Source: Antedon bifida (lineage: Eukaryota > Echinodermata > Crinoidea > Comatulida > Antedonidae). Taken from it: a DNA stretch of 64,000 bases. The stretch covers positions 11,501,395 to 11,565,394 of the forward strand of contig OY727100.1 of the NCBI GenBank assembly GCA_963402885.1, read 5' to 3'. The position numbers and the translations under genes were made by a program. Positions 24,101 through 39,100 of the stretch are shown here, one piece after another; position 1 is the stretch's first letter, and each line of letters opens with the position of its first letter. The notes under the pieces were generated by a model that made no database searches, was not told the origin of the DNA, and was given only the letters and a program-made list of their open reading frames with translations.

Positions 24101-27100
24101 TTTTTTTTTTATTATATGTTAATCGTATATGAGGGAGGAGTAGCTTGAGATAGATGGGACATATTCTAAGAAAAGATGAACCAGTAAGAGAGCTTGGTAT
24201 TTAGAATTTGTAGGTAGAAGAGAAAGAGGACGGCCACAGGTGACATGGAAAAATATGGTAAAGAAAGAAAGAAGGAAAATTGGTTTGGAGGAAAATGATG
24301 GCAAGACAGGTAGAAGTGGAGAGATGGTGTAACAGTCTGGAATGAGCAACCTCTCGGAAGAGGAAGAAAGCCCACTCAAATAAAAGATGATGATGATGAT
24401 GATGGTGGTAATCTTGTACATAAAATACCTTGATCTGAATGATCCGATGCAAAGCTTGAAGTCCTGGAGGGATAGGGACTGTTCCTAGCCTCTAACAAGG
24501 CACGTACTGGTGTCGCTGTCCTACTATGTAGAGGAGTGTTGGTAGCAGAAGGTGCAGGACTGCCATGTGGGCTAAAAGTGAAAGAACAAGACACACTGTT
24601 AATGCTTGTATTCTTGGATTCTCGTAGCACAGTTAAAAATTATCTTGTAAATAATTATAACAATAGCAATTATCTTCTTATAGGGAGGTGCCAAAGGAGA
24701 AGTGTTAGTTTTACATTTATGTACCATTAGTTATTTACCTTCTATGTATGTTAGACCTTTCCACTGGAGCTGGACTTGACCGGTACAGGCCGGAATGTCC
24801 ATACAAGCTAAATTAATACACAAAGCATGCAAAGCAAATGTTAAGCAATACAGACAAGCAAGGACAATACAAACAAGCTAAGATACTGAAAATGCTTTAA
24901 AAAGATTAGTTATCAATTAGTTCATAGTTAAAACAAAAATAATCGTACAGAATTCAACAAAGCAACATTAGTTTAGGTTAAAAAATATAAACTTTTTAAA
25001 TTCATGGAAGTACTGTAGATGCAGCAAGACAACAACAAATGAATTACAAAGCATTACACTTGCTTGGTTGTCCTCTGGAGCAAAAATCCAGAAAAACTAT
25101 GCTGAGGAATCAGGCAAAGAAGCATGTCCCAATGTTCCTTCATGCGCACATGATGAAACTACTGCAGTTTGTCACGGTCACAAATAAACCTACCGAGCTG
25201 ACGGATCTTTCCCCTTTGACCTTCTTAATGAACCGCCTGCCATCTGGACATCTTTACGAGCATCTCTGATTGCCGCTGCCGCTCCTGCAGCCATAGCAGC
25301 AAGCGACTGCTGCCTCTGAGGCTTCTGTGGCGTGCCTTGCGGGGTCTGTGGTGTTTGCTTCACGCTGCTAGGCTTGTAATGAGCAGCTAATGCTAAAATC
25401 AAACGCATTATAGCTTTCAAATTACCATCAACAATATCTGCAAAAACAAATGACACGTTAACCGTGGTTAATTTATTCAGTGATTATATTCTTAATCAAC
25501 TACAACAAGGAATAATTATTATCTACTGACATTAATATGCAAATGTGTTAAGGCTTACTGTACAATATTATTTTCCTTTTCACAGAGTATTAGCCGATTA
25601 TAATATTGTCAAATTACTGAAAGCCAAAAAAATACTAGATATCATCTCAAACTTATTCTACTGAAGTTACTGCAGTAAATATTTTTGTTGTAACCTGTTC
25701 ATGTTTATTTATAGTCCGGTGGCAGGAGGGGGGATATCACCACCCGAAAGGGGACAAATTGCCATCCAACTTTTCTAGACCAGAATTTTCCGTAGATTAC
25801 GAATATGGAAGGTAATCGATCAGGATAGGAAGCGTTTTCGAGATATAAGGGGTCAAAGTTCAAAATTGACCAATATAAAAACATGCTATATCTCTGGAAA
25901 TTCTAGACCTAGTGAGATAATTTTGGTGTCAAATTGTTCAGAATGTATATGTATATATTAGCTCTAACAGAACTTTCTTTGTAAAATTGACCGGAAACCC
26001 CATTTTTAGCAATTTTGACCTTTGACCTCTTTTTGCTATATCTACGTAACGGCAGGTCGGAGAGAATTAAAAATAGAAGCAAATTGTTCCCAAGATATAC
26101 ATTTATATTCAGTGTAACAGATGATATTGCTTGAAAATGACCGGAAGTGTGGTTATTAACCTTTGACATAATTGAATAAGGTTATAAAAACATAAATTAA
26201 TAAATATTTGTCGTAAGGAGCCAATTTTGGTATCAAATTGTTCACAATATATATGTTTATACTTGCCATAATGCAACATTTTTTTCAAAAAGTGACTGAA
26301 ACACTATTTTTCTGTAATTTTAACCTTTGACCTGTTTTTCTCATCTAAATAACGACATGGCATAGAGATTTCTAACGGCAAATTGTTTATAATAGATATT
26401 TTTATTCAATCTAATAGATTATACTGCTTGAAAAATACAAGTGTGATTATTGCTTTGAAATCCTGTACATAAGAGCCTATCGGGCAGATTTAATGCAAAG
26501 AGGTGTGGAAGGGGAATACTACTACTATACAGTACAATGTCTTTCAGAAACATTTGAGCAATTTCAATCAGGTATCCATGTATCTCCAACGGAATGTACG
26601 GTTCATAGAGAATTCAGAAGTTACCCTTGGTTCATTTTGGCAAATCCATATGGGTTCCTTTTAAAAGGATTGAGGGTGCACAGACAGGCTTTTCCCATGG
26701 CTTAATATTGGAACCTACAGTTTTAGTTACCTGATATATTTCTTACACAGTAACTTATGTAGCCAAGTGCATTGATCCGATACAGGGGCCAAATGTAGAA
26801 CTGAACATACAGTAGAGAAACACAGAAGGGTCTAAATAGATGACCTGCTGTTGTTTCATTTTAGGCAAAATCCAAATCGGTTCCTTATGGATCGAGAGTG
26901 CACAGGCAGCTTTATTCCATGTGCCTGTCTATATAAACCCACATTGTCACCCCTTATATTTCCATTATGGGGCTTAATGTCCATCCCTGGAGGACCGGCC
27001 TTTGGGGGGTTAATTTTGGCAAATCCATAAGTGTTCCTTAAGGATCGAGAGTGCACAGGCAGCTTTATTCCATGGGCCCCGCCTGTCTATATGAACCCAC

Positions 27101-30100
27101 AGTGTCACCCATTATATTTCCATTATGGGACTTAATGTCCATCCATGGAGGACCGGCCCTTGGGTTAATTTGGGCAAATCCATAAGTGTTCCTTAAGGAT
27201 CGAGAGTGCACAGGCAGCTTTATTCCATGGGCCGCGCCTGTCTATATGAAATCACACTGTCACCTCTTATATTTCCATTATGGGGCTTAATGTCCATCCA
27301 TGGAGAACGACCGGCCCTTGGGTTAATTTGGGCAAATCCATAAAATGTTCCTTATGGATGATCGAGGGTGCACAGGGATATTTATTATATCTCTATGAAC
27401 CCACATTTTCACCACACATACATTATTTCCAATATAGGGTCTCTTGTAGACCCACATAGAGAACCCCGAAAGGTCCATGAAGGATCGGCCCTTGGGTTCA
27501 TTTGGGCAAATCCATAAATGTTATTTAAAGATTGAGGGTGAACATTTTAGTTTTATTTCATAGTTCATCTATGAACTATTTACCCCATATTAATTTCTAA
27601 TACAGGGCCTTATGTAGCACACCACATAGAGATCCCAAAAGGGTCCTTAGAGGGTTCATTCAGGCAAATCCATATGGGTTATTTTAGAATCTGTTGTGTA
27701 CCGGAAACTCTTTCCTGTATGGGCCAAACTATCTGTGGCTATATACAAATTGTGGTCTGTCTGTGTATTGAGTTGTGGATTGAGTTTGGCCACCTGGATC
27801 TGCCTATGCCCTATCCTGTACGAATTGGTATTCTCTGGTTCTGATGAATAGTAGTTTATTTTCCAAAAACGAATATTGTAGCTCTAATAAATGCAACTGT
27901 ATAGTGGCAAATCATTGAAGGTCAGCGTAACATTTTAACATCATAACATTTTAACCGTCATAATATTAATAATATTAATAATAATTTTATTATTTATTTT
28001 ACAGTATTATTTTAATACATTTAAAATAATGCGCACTAGAAAAAATATAAAAATACCATAACTTCACTGATCAAATAACGTGATTACATTTATGAACATC
28101 AATCTCATAACTTTGCATTATTTAGTATATCACTTGTTCAAATGTTGACCTTTGACCTATGTCAACTTGTGTAATGATAAATGTGCTCTTTTGATTGTGT
28201 ATGATTGATAGATGTCTTAACAGAATGATAAAACATAACATTTTGTCCTAAATGTTAGTTTTTATTTGGGTTTATATGCAAATTGTGTGATTGGTCAATA
28301 TTGACATTTGACCTTTAATTGAAAAGTATTTGTTTTATAAGGCGACTGAATAGATACCTATAACCATACAAATGTATTAAAAGACCAAATTGAACTTCAA
28401 TAAATTGGTTATAATACATATGTATATAATACATTGTTATAATTGGTCAATTTTGAACTTTGACCCCTTATCTCTTCCTATTCGCTTCCTATCCTGATCG
28501 AAGTCTGATTTGATTAAAAACAGTATTATAATTATATTAATCAAAATTATAATGAAATAACATAACTTTACTAATCAAATAATTTGATTAATTGTAAAAC
28601 CATCAAAATCATAGTTTGGACAACTTTGCATTTATTTGTTAACTAATACGTGTATTAAAATGTTGACCTTTGACCTTATGTCAACTGATGAAATTGACCT
28701 TATGTCAACTGATGAAATGATGTATTCGCTCTTTTACATTGCGTATGATTGATTAACAGGATAAGAAAACATCCAATTTTTATTAATATAAGTTTTTATT
28801 TGGTTTTAGAGGTACGTTCTATGATTGGTCAATATTGACATTTGACCCTTAATTACAAAAGATTTTTTTTTCACAAGGTGATTGAATAGACACTTATAAT
28901 CATAAAAATGTAATAAAAGACCAAATTGTGCTTCAATAAATTTGTTATAATACATATACATAATACATTGTTGTAATTGGTCAATTTTGAACTTTGACCC
29001 CTTATATCTCGAAAACGCTTCCTATCCTGATCGATTACCTTCCATATTCGTAATCTACGGAAAATTCTGGTCTAGAAAAGTTGGATGGCAATTTGTCCCC
29101 TTTCGGGTGGTGATTCCCCCCTCCTGCCACTGGACTATTACTGTATAGCAAGCATTTTTGGGGGTCATACTGTTTATTGCAGCAACTGCCTCATAAACAT
29201 GTACATTAAAACAAACTACCGTAAGTCATCCATTATTATTATTGCAGTAAAAAAATTTTAGTATTATTATTCAGTAATAGTAACAGAAATAGAAATATGA
29301 TAATTTTTCTCATGGTTTTTTAAGCTAAACCAGATATTATAATTCAATTCTACATTATGGAGTACAGTACAGTATATTGTAACTCAAAATCAGAACACAT
29401 ATTATTAAAGAAGTCAACGAGCTTGAATTATCTTTTCATATACTTATATATATATACAGTATTTTTAAAATTCTCTTTATTTTAAGTAAATCCTTGTTTT
29501 ATTTTTCTAAACTTATTAAGTGTATCTTCCAATACAGTATCATTATTTGAGGTGATCTATATTTTGTTAAGACAGTAGATATTAATCTTGAAACTGAATG
29601 TACGTAAATCTTTAATTATAACTACCTATAGACGTCATTGTACCTAACTGTATTGATGTCATTCTAATATAAATGTCACCTTTCCTGTTTCTGTAATTTA
29701 TAATTGATGACAGTATTGATGTGAATTCAGTTTATTATGTCACCCACATAGATGACATCAATGTAGAGACTTTGAACAATACGATTTAGTATTTCTACAG
29801 TTGGAAATATGCAATTGTATTACTATGATTTATGGTTGAAAGTACAATGAATATTTCATTTCTGAAACAGATCAAAACTTCTACTCAGAACAGCAACCCT
29901 CTCTGAGAACGGCAACACCTTTCTGAAGATGGGTCACAGACTTGTTACATTAATTTGCTTCACTTATCAAGCCTGTAGCCAGCGGGGTTCGAAATAACCC
30001 CCATTTTTATCTTCAACATTGAAAGTAATAGTAAATCGGCTTAAGTCGTGGAAATCCTACATAGGAACACTATTTTCATTTACTATGTAGGCTTGCACTT

Positions 30101-33100
30101 GCTCCTATTTGCGGAAAAAACCCCTCCTGCAAAAATCTTGGCTACAGGGCACAGGCTTGCTTATGGGTCCATGCTAATCATCTCTTTGTTTTCATCTTTT
30201 TTTATTTCTTTATTCCATGTTTTATAGTAATGTAGATTTTACAATAAATTATGTTGATTATATAGAGATAGTAGAAGGCTAGAGAGCTGACATCTGGCTT
30301 TGCTGTGTTGCTCTGTCCATAGTGGTTCAATAGCAATAACATATTGAGTAGAAGGATAGAGAGCGTACTTCTCTGTATTCACACTCTCTATTCTTCTACT
30401 AAACATAACATAATAGTAGAAGGCTAGAGAAGAAACACAACATAGCAAGATGATAAAACAATTATATTTTAACTTTAATACTGTACCTTTAGATGATGTG
30501 TGGTGCATTCGTATTCGTTTAGATGCCATGAATTGTAACACACGCTCTACATTCTCCCGCATTGCAATGGGTGTCTGCGGACTGTAGTCCACTCTTGCTA
30601 GTGTCTCTCCAGCTATATAAAAAAACCATTATAAATTGCAACTTTATGTACACTGGTCATGGACTCAAAGCATATTATGTTGGGTTATCAAGTTGTTTCA
30701 GGAATTTGCACTATATTGAGTGTAAGTTGTAACACCTAAACGTATGGCACACTATGTTGACCAAAAGATGAACCATTTTAACTGACACAGTGTAGTATTT
30801 TTGTTCCCATGTTGTCTCCACTACATACTGTACTGTATGTCTTGGTGCGACACCAAAGACTGTGTAAATATTTTGCACACCCCGTTGAACACAATTTAGA
30901 AAACATTTAATTCAACTTACAGACAATCTCAATGAGGTGAACAAGAGCGACGCCATCTTGCATGTCACGGCGTAGATCCTCCACCAGTCGACAGCCTGAC
31001 CGTTTCTTCAGCTGTGAGTTTACCCATGCTACGTATGCTTGAAGTTGTTGCTGTAATTGTAAAAAAAAATGATATGAATTGTAACATATCTAAGGCCTTC
31101 AATTCATAAGTTTTGATGTGGTACGTGTAGTGTACATCTTTGGACACCTTTAATAAACAACACTGTATATAGATTAGGGTACATCCCTATTATTAAGGCA
31201 AAACTGTGTTGGTCATGAATTAAATTTTTGATGTCAAAGAAGTGGCTGCATGTGCCACCCAACTATTCCCTCATGTTAATAAACCAACAGAAAGGAGTGT
31301 ATACATTTGCACTTCCAATGTCATGAAGAAATAATTATTTCTTATTTCTTCATGATAAGGAGAAGATATTCAAAATTTATTATTTAAAATGAATGTTTTA
31401 ATAGGAACATATTCAACAAAAATGGAATACATTCAAACGGTTAACATTATTCAGATTTAAAAGCTTCTTTGAATTGATTCATTCATTTCAGACATAGAAC
31501 AAATATTACGTCAATGCAATTCAATGTATTGCCTTTCATAATAAGTATCATGACTGTATTTACACAGTTTGACACAGATGGTGAATCTCTTATAAACACA
31601 CAACAAAAGCAAATCAGACAAACGACACAAATAGTGTATTTAATGTAAATATTTGCAATTTTATTCTCAAATATCATACAGTAGAAAAAACATGCAATTA
31701 CAGTATTAAAATATGAAGCAAATTTCACTGGGATTTTCATTACAAAATTGTGATATCAATAAGTGCTGATTAATCTAAATTTGGAGTAGGAAAGAGTTTT
31801 ATATTGCGTTTAAAATTGCGTATACCATTGATAAATGTGTAAGCAATAAGGTGGTATTGTGCAGCATTTGGCTACTGTATGCTACACTGGCGAAAATATT
31901 CCCTGTTATTATCTAACGACACTCTTATTATTTAAACTTGAATTTGATAGTTGAGAAAGGTGGTGTTGCTGTTACTTTTACAATTTTGTACCAGTTTATG
32001 TCATATGTATGGATCATAAATAAAAGAAGTCTATGAACATGTTGATCTATTTATTGACAAGTGCATAGTAGTACATTTTAGTTGCATAAGTTTGAATACT
32101 GTATGTAAAATTATTAAATAAGTCAATTGATTAACTTTTCTACAGTTACAATATTTTATTTAGAAAATTAAATAATTATAAATAATATTTATTATAATTT
32201 TTCATTACTTATAGCACCAACAGTATGGCATTGTATGTTGAGAGATTACAATAACATATCCATGTAAAAAGAGAAGTTACAGTAGGAACTGGCATCTAAT
32301 ATTCATTATTTCTGCTCCATTTGTTGTCCATTCTTCAATATGATATTAGAATGAACAAAGAGCATTGTTATAGGTATTGTGTTCTACCAGAGATCTTATT
32401 GTGAAACAGACATGTGTTGAGTTCAGACTCATTCAAGCGGAAACAACCTGTTACTTTTTCAGAAATTTCAGATATTAATAAATGATGATTTTATAATCAA
32501 TCTGTAATAAAGAGAAATGTGATATTTGTACTTGTACAATTTGTTTACAAATTACAGCAAATGAAGTAAAGATAAATGTACAGTATAGTAATCATTTAAA
32601 AATGATAAAAGTATTTTAAAAAACCATAGTACAGTAGAACCCGTGCCTCCCAAGGGGCCACATTTAGGACAAAAACAAAATGTCCCTTAACTAGTGGTTG
32701 TACCATGAGTAGAGGTTTACAGCAGTGTTGAAACATAATTGTTAATTTCATGGAACAGTTTCCCCTAAATAGGGTTGTCCTAAAGGTTGGTTTCCGCTTC
32801 GTATTACTGGAGTAGTACATTGATCACAACTCCAACATACAAAAAAGGTAAAACAAATTCACTTCAGGATATTACAAATGACTACTAAAGATTTAGCTAT
32901 TGTCAAAAGATTTTTAAGGTGTGCCAAAATGATGATATAAAGAGAATGGTGTACTTGTCGAAAGTTCAATATGATGAGGATGCATGAATTGTGAAATAGG
33001 GAAGTTGTGGGTTCATCTCAATTTAATATAAGACTGATTCATTTTCCCATTACACACAGCTGTTGATACAAACACAGCCTTAATAATATTGATCTCAATA

Positions 33101-36100
33101 TTTATTGATTTTCAGATCTCTGCATCTTTACGTACAGTAGCCTGCTACGGTAACAGACTTTAACACGTTACGACGACAATAACACTACTCTATGACTCAT
33201 CGTTTCCAAGTTGAGGTAATAAACTTGAACAAAATGGTGCTCATTAGGAGTGATTAATATAGTGACTCATAGCAATATTGATTTTCATAAAACCAAGAGT
33301 CACATGGGAATTGTAATATATTGAATTCTGTTTGTAGACAAAAAATTGAATATCGTTCAAAAAGTTAATTAGTTAATTTTATTACTGCAATGCAATTGTA
33401 AACATTAAACCAAAATTTATGTTTTACATATCTGTAAATGCTAATTGTACACGGATAAACCAAAAGAGGCCAATTATTATTAAAAAGAATATATTTACAC
33501 ACCATGATCAAATGGTCCGGACTATTTTTTTTTCCAGTGAAATCTATATTCAGGATTGTTGATTAACCATAAATCATCATTCCAAAGGTAATCATAAATA
33601 TAAATACCATTAAAACAATACAGCAGCAGATGGCATGCTGCAAATGACATACTTCTGACATTCTTTTTCCCACTTTAAACAAGGTTAATCAGTTAAGGGT
33701 CTAATACAGTACTAGGTAAATACATGCTATAGTAAACCTCCCTACTAAGACGGAATTTTCCTATAAAACGAACAACTACAGTAGGGTACTGCAATCTTGT
33801 TTTAACACTATCGTCAATATCAGGGGAGTGATATCCCTACAAAGAGAATGCTTTCTTTTGAAACAACCTACAGTAAGGTAATCATGTTTTAACACTATCG
33901 TCAATATCAGGGGAGTGATATCCCTACAAAGAGAATGCTTTCTTTTGAAACAACCTACAGTAAGGTAATCATGTTTTAACACTATCGTCAATATCAGGGG
34001 AGTGATATCCCTAGAAAGAGAATGTTTTCTTTCAAAACAACCTACAGTAAGGTAATCATGTTTTAACACTTACAGTTTTAGTTGGGGACACCCACATAAA
34101 GAGGACACTTTCCTGTAAAACGAACAAGGGGCATGCATTTTAACACTATTTAGAACATAACAATGTATCCCTTAATATGGGTGTCTCCAGATTAAGGGGA
34201 CACTTTGTTGGGTCTTGAATGTGTCTCCTTTAAAGAGTCTTTGGCAAAAAAGTTAAAGTTTGAATTCTTTTAGTACACCTTACCTTTTGATATAAATTCC
34301 ATGCATGTAATATGCTCCATCTCGCCTTTAAAATTTGGTACAACGAACGAACCAAGCCACACACAGAGCCTGGCGCATGTTTGCGTAAGTGCGCCCTCTT
34401 AAATCGAAGGAGGGAATCCGATTGTTTGATATGTTCAGGAGACGAGTCTCTGGTTTCGTCATGTGAATCAAATTGTTCAAGTTCAAACAGAAGATGACAC
34501 TGAGAACCGGCTAAATCCATGTTTTGGAATTTCAATCAATAATTGATAATAGTCAATAGAAATCCATGTCATGGAATGTATAAATAATCAATATTAATCA
34601 ATACATAGATTAATCAATCAAAAGATGACACTGAGAACCAGCTAAATCCATGTCTTGGAATGTCAATCAATAATTAATAAAAATCCATGTCTTGGAATGT
34701 CAATAAATAATCAATAATAGTGAATCATATCAAACTCGATGGAAAGTATGTGTGGACGTATTCCTTGTTTTTTCTTGGTAACTAGGACCAGCCTAATTCC
34801 ATAACATAACTAATCACTGAACAGAAATAATAGCATCAATGTGAATGTGACCCTCATTGTTAGTTTGATTCGCATTCACACAGGAAAACTGAACAATAAT
34901 TGAATGTTTATTCATCAATCCGTGATTTATACTTTTGCGTGAAATCCTTCAACCTGGTAATCGTACACGACTTTGGCTTCAACATTGCGAGGACTCATCC
35001 ATGACAATCAGATGTAAAACAGGCTCCAGACTGGCTCTAAGTGAGCGATAAATACACCAATTAATAATTATGCTTAGTAGATTAAATATATTAATCAATT
35101 TATTAATTACATTTATACAGTAATTAATAAATCAATTATGTTTGTACATTGAAAACAGGCTCCAATGTGTTGTACCGTGGAAAGATAATTACTACATCAT
35201 GGTTGTAGAGAAAGATGCAAGAAGAAAACTCTCAAAATTAAAAGTATTGGTTGTCAAAACTCTCAATAAGATAGGAATGATTAATCAAACTGTCAAGCAG
35301 TTTAATAATATTAATATTGGTTTAAATAAATAAAAAAACTTTCTAAATGATTAAAGAGAGATGATCACATTTTCTAAAGAAATCTAACTGTCAAAACATT
35401 ATATAATATTTACAATAATAAAGTAAATGGTTAAATTTTAAAAACTGTAAATATGGGTCCGAGAACATTCATTAGAATTATAAAATATTTTAAATGTATA
35501 TTAACCATTGTTTATCTTATTAATCAGTTTTCAAACAAAATTTCAATTGTAAAATAATCTTTTGAGGACTGACATTAAAATTTAGAAATTTAAGAACAAA
35601 ATAAATATATAAAAAGATCAAAATTGATACTACGAGCTAATATCACTATGGTAACCATGACATAGACAATAGTAAATTAGTATTGCAATTAATTTGTGTC
35701 AGAGTGGGATGGATTAGGAAGGCAAATGTAAGTAGAATTTATAATTTAAGACTACAAACCAATCTGAATCTACTAAAAGCACGATTATGTAAAAACAAGA
35801 CTAAACTGTCACATTTTGAAAATTAAGAATATTATAAAAAGGAAAAGAGCTGTAGGTTGGTGGTTAATGTACTATTCTTCTAATCTCAAGGGTCAGGGTT
35901 CAATCAGCGATGGATCTACAGTAAACAATTTTGAAATAAATAGATGAGAGAGCCCAGTCTAATGAACCTAAAGTCGTATGGTAGTCTAATGGTATGGCAT
36001 CGACATGCCAAGCTGAAGGCCCGGGTTCGAGTCAGTTATGATGATTTTTGCATTTTTCATATTTACCAAGAAAATCTCTACTACTAGAACTCAATATTAT

Positions 36101-39100
36101 AATGAAGAACACATCATCATTGTACATGATGGTTTACTGACATAAGGGTACCATAGTACAAAAGACCTACTGTAAACTAACAACTTTCATATGAAGGAGC
36201 AAGCACTTCCTAATAACATGTTATCAAAACAAAATAATGAAAGTAAAACTAAATTTAAATATAAATCGTTGCTAAATGCATACACATGTTCAGAAATTCT
36301 ATTTTCAACAAGGAATCAATTGAAACCTCCTGCAGTGATGGTATGGTTTCCATTTTGGAGTTTAACAGTAAAATCTTAAGCAGGAAGAGAGTGATTAAAT
36401 GATTGGTTTTTAATGGTAACTAATTAACAACCTGTAGTGTTAGTAGGCCTACCTTACTGTTTGAATACAGTAGATCCTAGGGTGCTATAATTGTATGTTC
36501 AATTATTGAGGAAATTCATTCCTCCGTAGAAGGAAGAAGGAAGTTCTAGAAATCAAATTTCTGCAATCAAAACCTTCAACTATATAAGCTCTGTCTACAC
36601 TATCAAACTAGTTCAATGACAAAAAATGTGCCTAAATATGGTAGTGATATGCTTAAATATGGTAGTGGTATGACATCATCATGTCCATATATGGGCACAT
36701 CACATATTTTTTGTAACATAAAGTTTGATAGTGTAGCTTTAGAAACAATAACACTCATTATATAGACAAATCATTTAATATCATTGAAAGAAATCAACTA
36801 CTGTATAGTTTCTAGTAACACTAAAATCTAAACTACAAAATGACTATTAAAAAATAATAACAACTTACAGCAGATAGATCCTGGTTGTTAAAGCAATCAA
36901 GCGAAACTAACATCTATACTGTAACCCACTATACCTAAGCCCACAAAAGCATACCTGAGCTAAATAATCTTCTATGGCATTTACAGAAAAGTTTTCAAAA
37001 ACATAAATACTGTATGTATAACACGTAAGTGCTTTTGCTATTCATTTTACACAATGACGATGACTTCATAAATGTTGAAATACTGATCCTAATTGTACAA
37101 TTACTTATCTATCAATGCAACAAACAGAAGAGTTTATAACTATGCTGTAGTGTCACCATGGAAACTATGACACTAAATTCATAACATAATTCATCATAAC
37201 AATAGAAATGCTAAAAATGTACCATAGCTCATATTTTAAGCCCCCTTGGAGTAATTATTAATATTATTATTACTAGATGGGCAAAGTAACAGTTGGTGGA
37301 ATTAATTTAATATTTTTAACTCAAGTTTGTATCGATCAGACTGACTAATTTACATAATTTAACAAGTGCAAGGACAAAGTCCAACTTGCTAACACAATTT
37401 TTTAATTAATAATTGGATGTAATTATGCTCTAGCTCCAATACTAAATTAATTAAACAACCTACACATTTTCTTTTATGTCATTGTCAATCACACACAACT
37501 GAGCCTCTCTATGGCTACCTTTATAAATGTAATTAAATGGTTTGCATGGTGTAATAAACTAGCATTACTCCTTGGTATCTACTGACACTACAGAGCATAA
37601 CAACCGAAACTTTGATACTATTCTTTACTTTTCTTTCCTTCCTTTTCCTTTAATACCATGTTTTAAATTACAAAATAATAAATTATTCTTTGAAAATGCT
37701 ATAAATATATCTTAGTTGTACTAGGAACTTCAATTATTGATTTTATTATTATTATTAGAGTGCTAATATAGAAGGCTATAAGAATTATAGCATAATGAAC
37801 ATCTTTTATAGTCTCACTGATCCAGTAGCTTACTGAAATCCATATGAACACAACACTACTAAAAATACTGTACCTGACGAAACCTCCCAATAAATTACTA
37901 ATGGATTTACTATCATTGATTGTGCATAAGTTATCACTATGTCACGTAAGCATTACTTTCTATACCAAAAAAAAATTATAAACAAAACATGCCAGTATTA
38001 AGGCACGATCTTAATTTATTGTTTTTGAAGACAAAGTAATTTTTGTTGTATGTCTTGTGTAATAAAGATTGTAGAATGTACATTAAGGCTTAAAGTTGAT
38101 GTTTTATTACGATTTTACAGTTCCTTCTCAGTTCAAATAAAGCCGGTTTTTAACACAAATTTGACAACATAGTTATGTAAGATTTTAGATTTCAAAACAA
38201 ACATGGAGTAGAATTAGATGGATAGTATAGATTAGAATTAGAATTATGTAGGAGTTAAAAGATAAGCTAATTTACTTCTCTACACAGTCCAATAATTAGT
38301 AAATGAAACCATTTTTAGGACTTATAATTCTGTAGTCTAGATCAATAACAAGAATATTGAATAAATTATTTTTCAAATGAATTAAGTTTTTAAGACCAAA
38401 TTGAGTTTTTAATTGCTTCAAAGTATAAGAACAGAATTGTTGGCTAATTAACAAGATCTAGTTCACTTGGCTATTTGATCTTACACTGTATTTAGCATTA
38501 ATAGATATACTTTCCTCACCGAACAGTAGCAAGTGAATAAAACACCCTAAAGTACTTCTTTGTACAAATGTGTTCAACAACTACAAATTATCAGATGTTC
38601 AAGCTGTTGTCACATGTCAGAGGTTGATTATGATATGAAGCTATATTCAGTTTGGTATCAATTGGATAACAATGACATCAGATAAGATGTTTTGTCAATT
38701 TGTTTAGTGTTGACGAAGAGGACTACACTACAGTAAACTAGATAATATTTCAATGATCGCTATAAGCGTTGAACAAAAAAACACAAACATTTCACAGCAC
38801 AATATTCTTACTAAAGGCCTACAGAAGTTAATATGCTCATTGCACATTTAGTAGTAATTGATACAAAAACATGAGTCACCCAAATTAATTTTTATTGTCT
38901 AAAAATGGAAGAAAGACTACTGTAAATTCAACGCAATTAGTAATTACATGTCAGTCCCTTGGCTACCCAAAAAGTCCAGTTTTCCAGATATTAATACACT
39001 AACAACAACAATTCTAGTTTATACTAGTATTTAACATACAGTATGTATGCTAGATTTACAGAATACTGTAAAGGCACTTTTGAAATTGTCAAAGAAAATG

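Noticed and set aside
24119-24630. Overlapping - strand frames of 69-100 codons
   Set aside because: Partly antisense of a LINE tail; only the 24429-24571 part is a real DIXDC1 exon.
33776-34069. 97-codon frame with 29-residue repeats
   Set aside because: By-product of an 87-bp tandem repeat inside a dispersed element.
35979-36035. Possible functional tRNA gene
   Set aside because: Box A and B are present, but the T and acceptor stems do not pair; better read as a SINE head.
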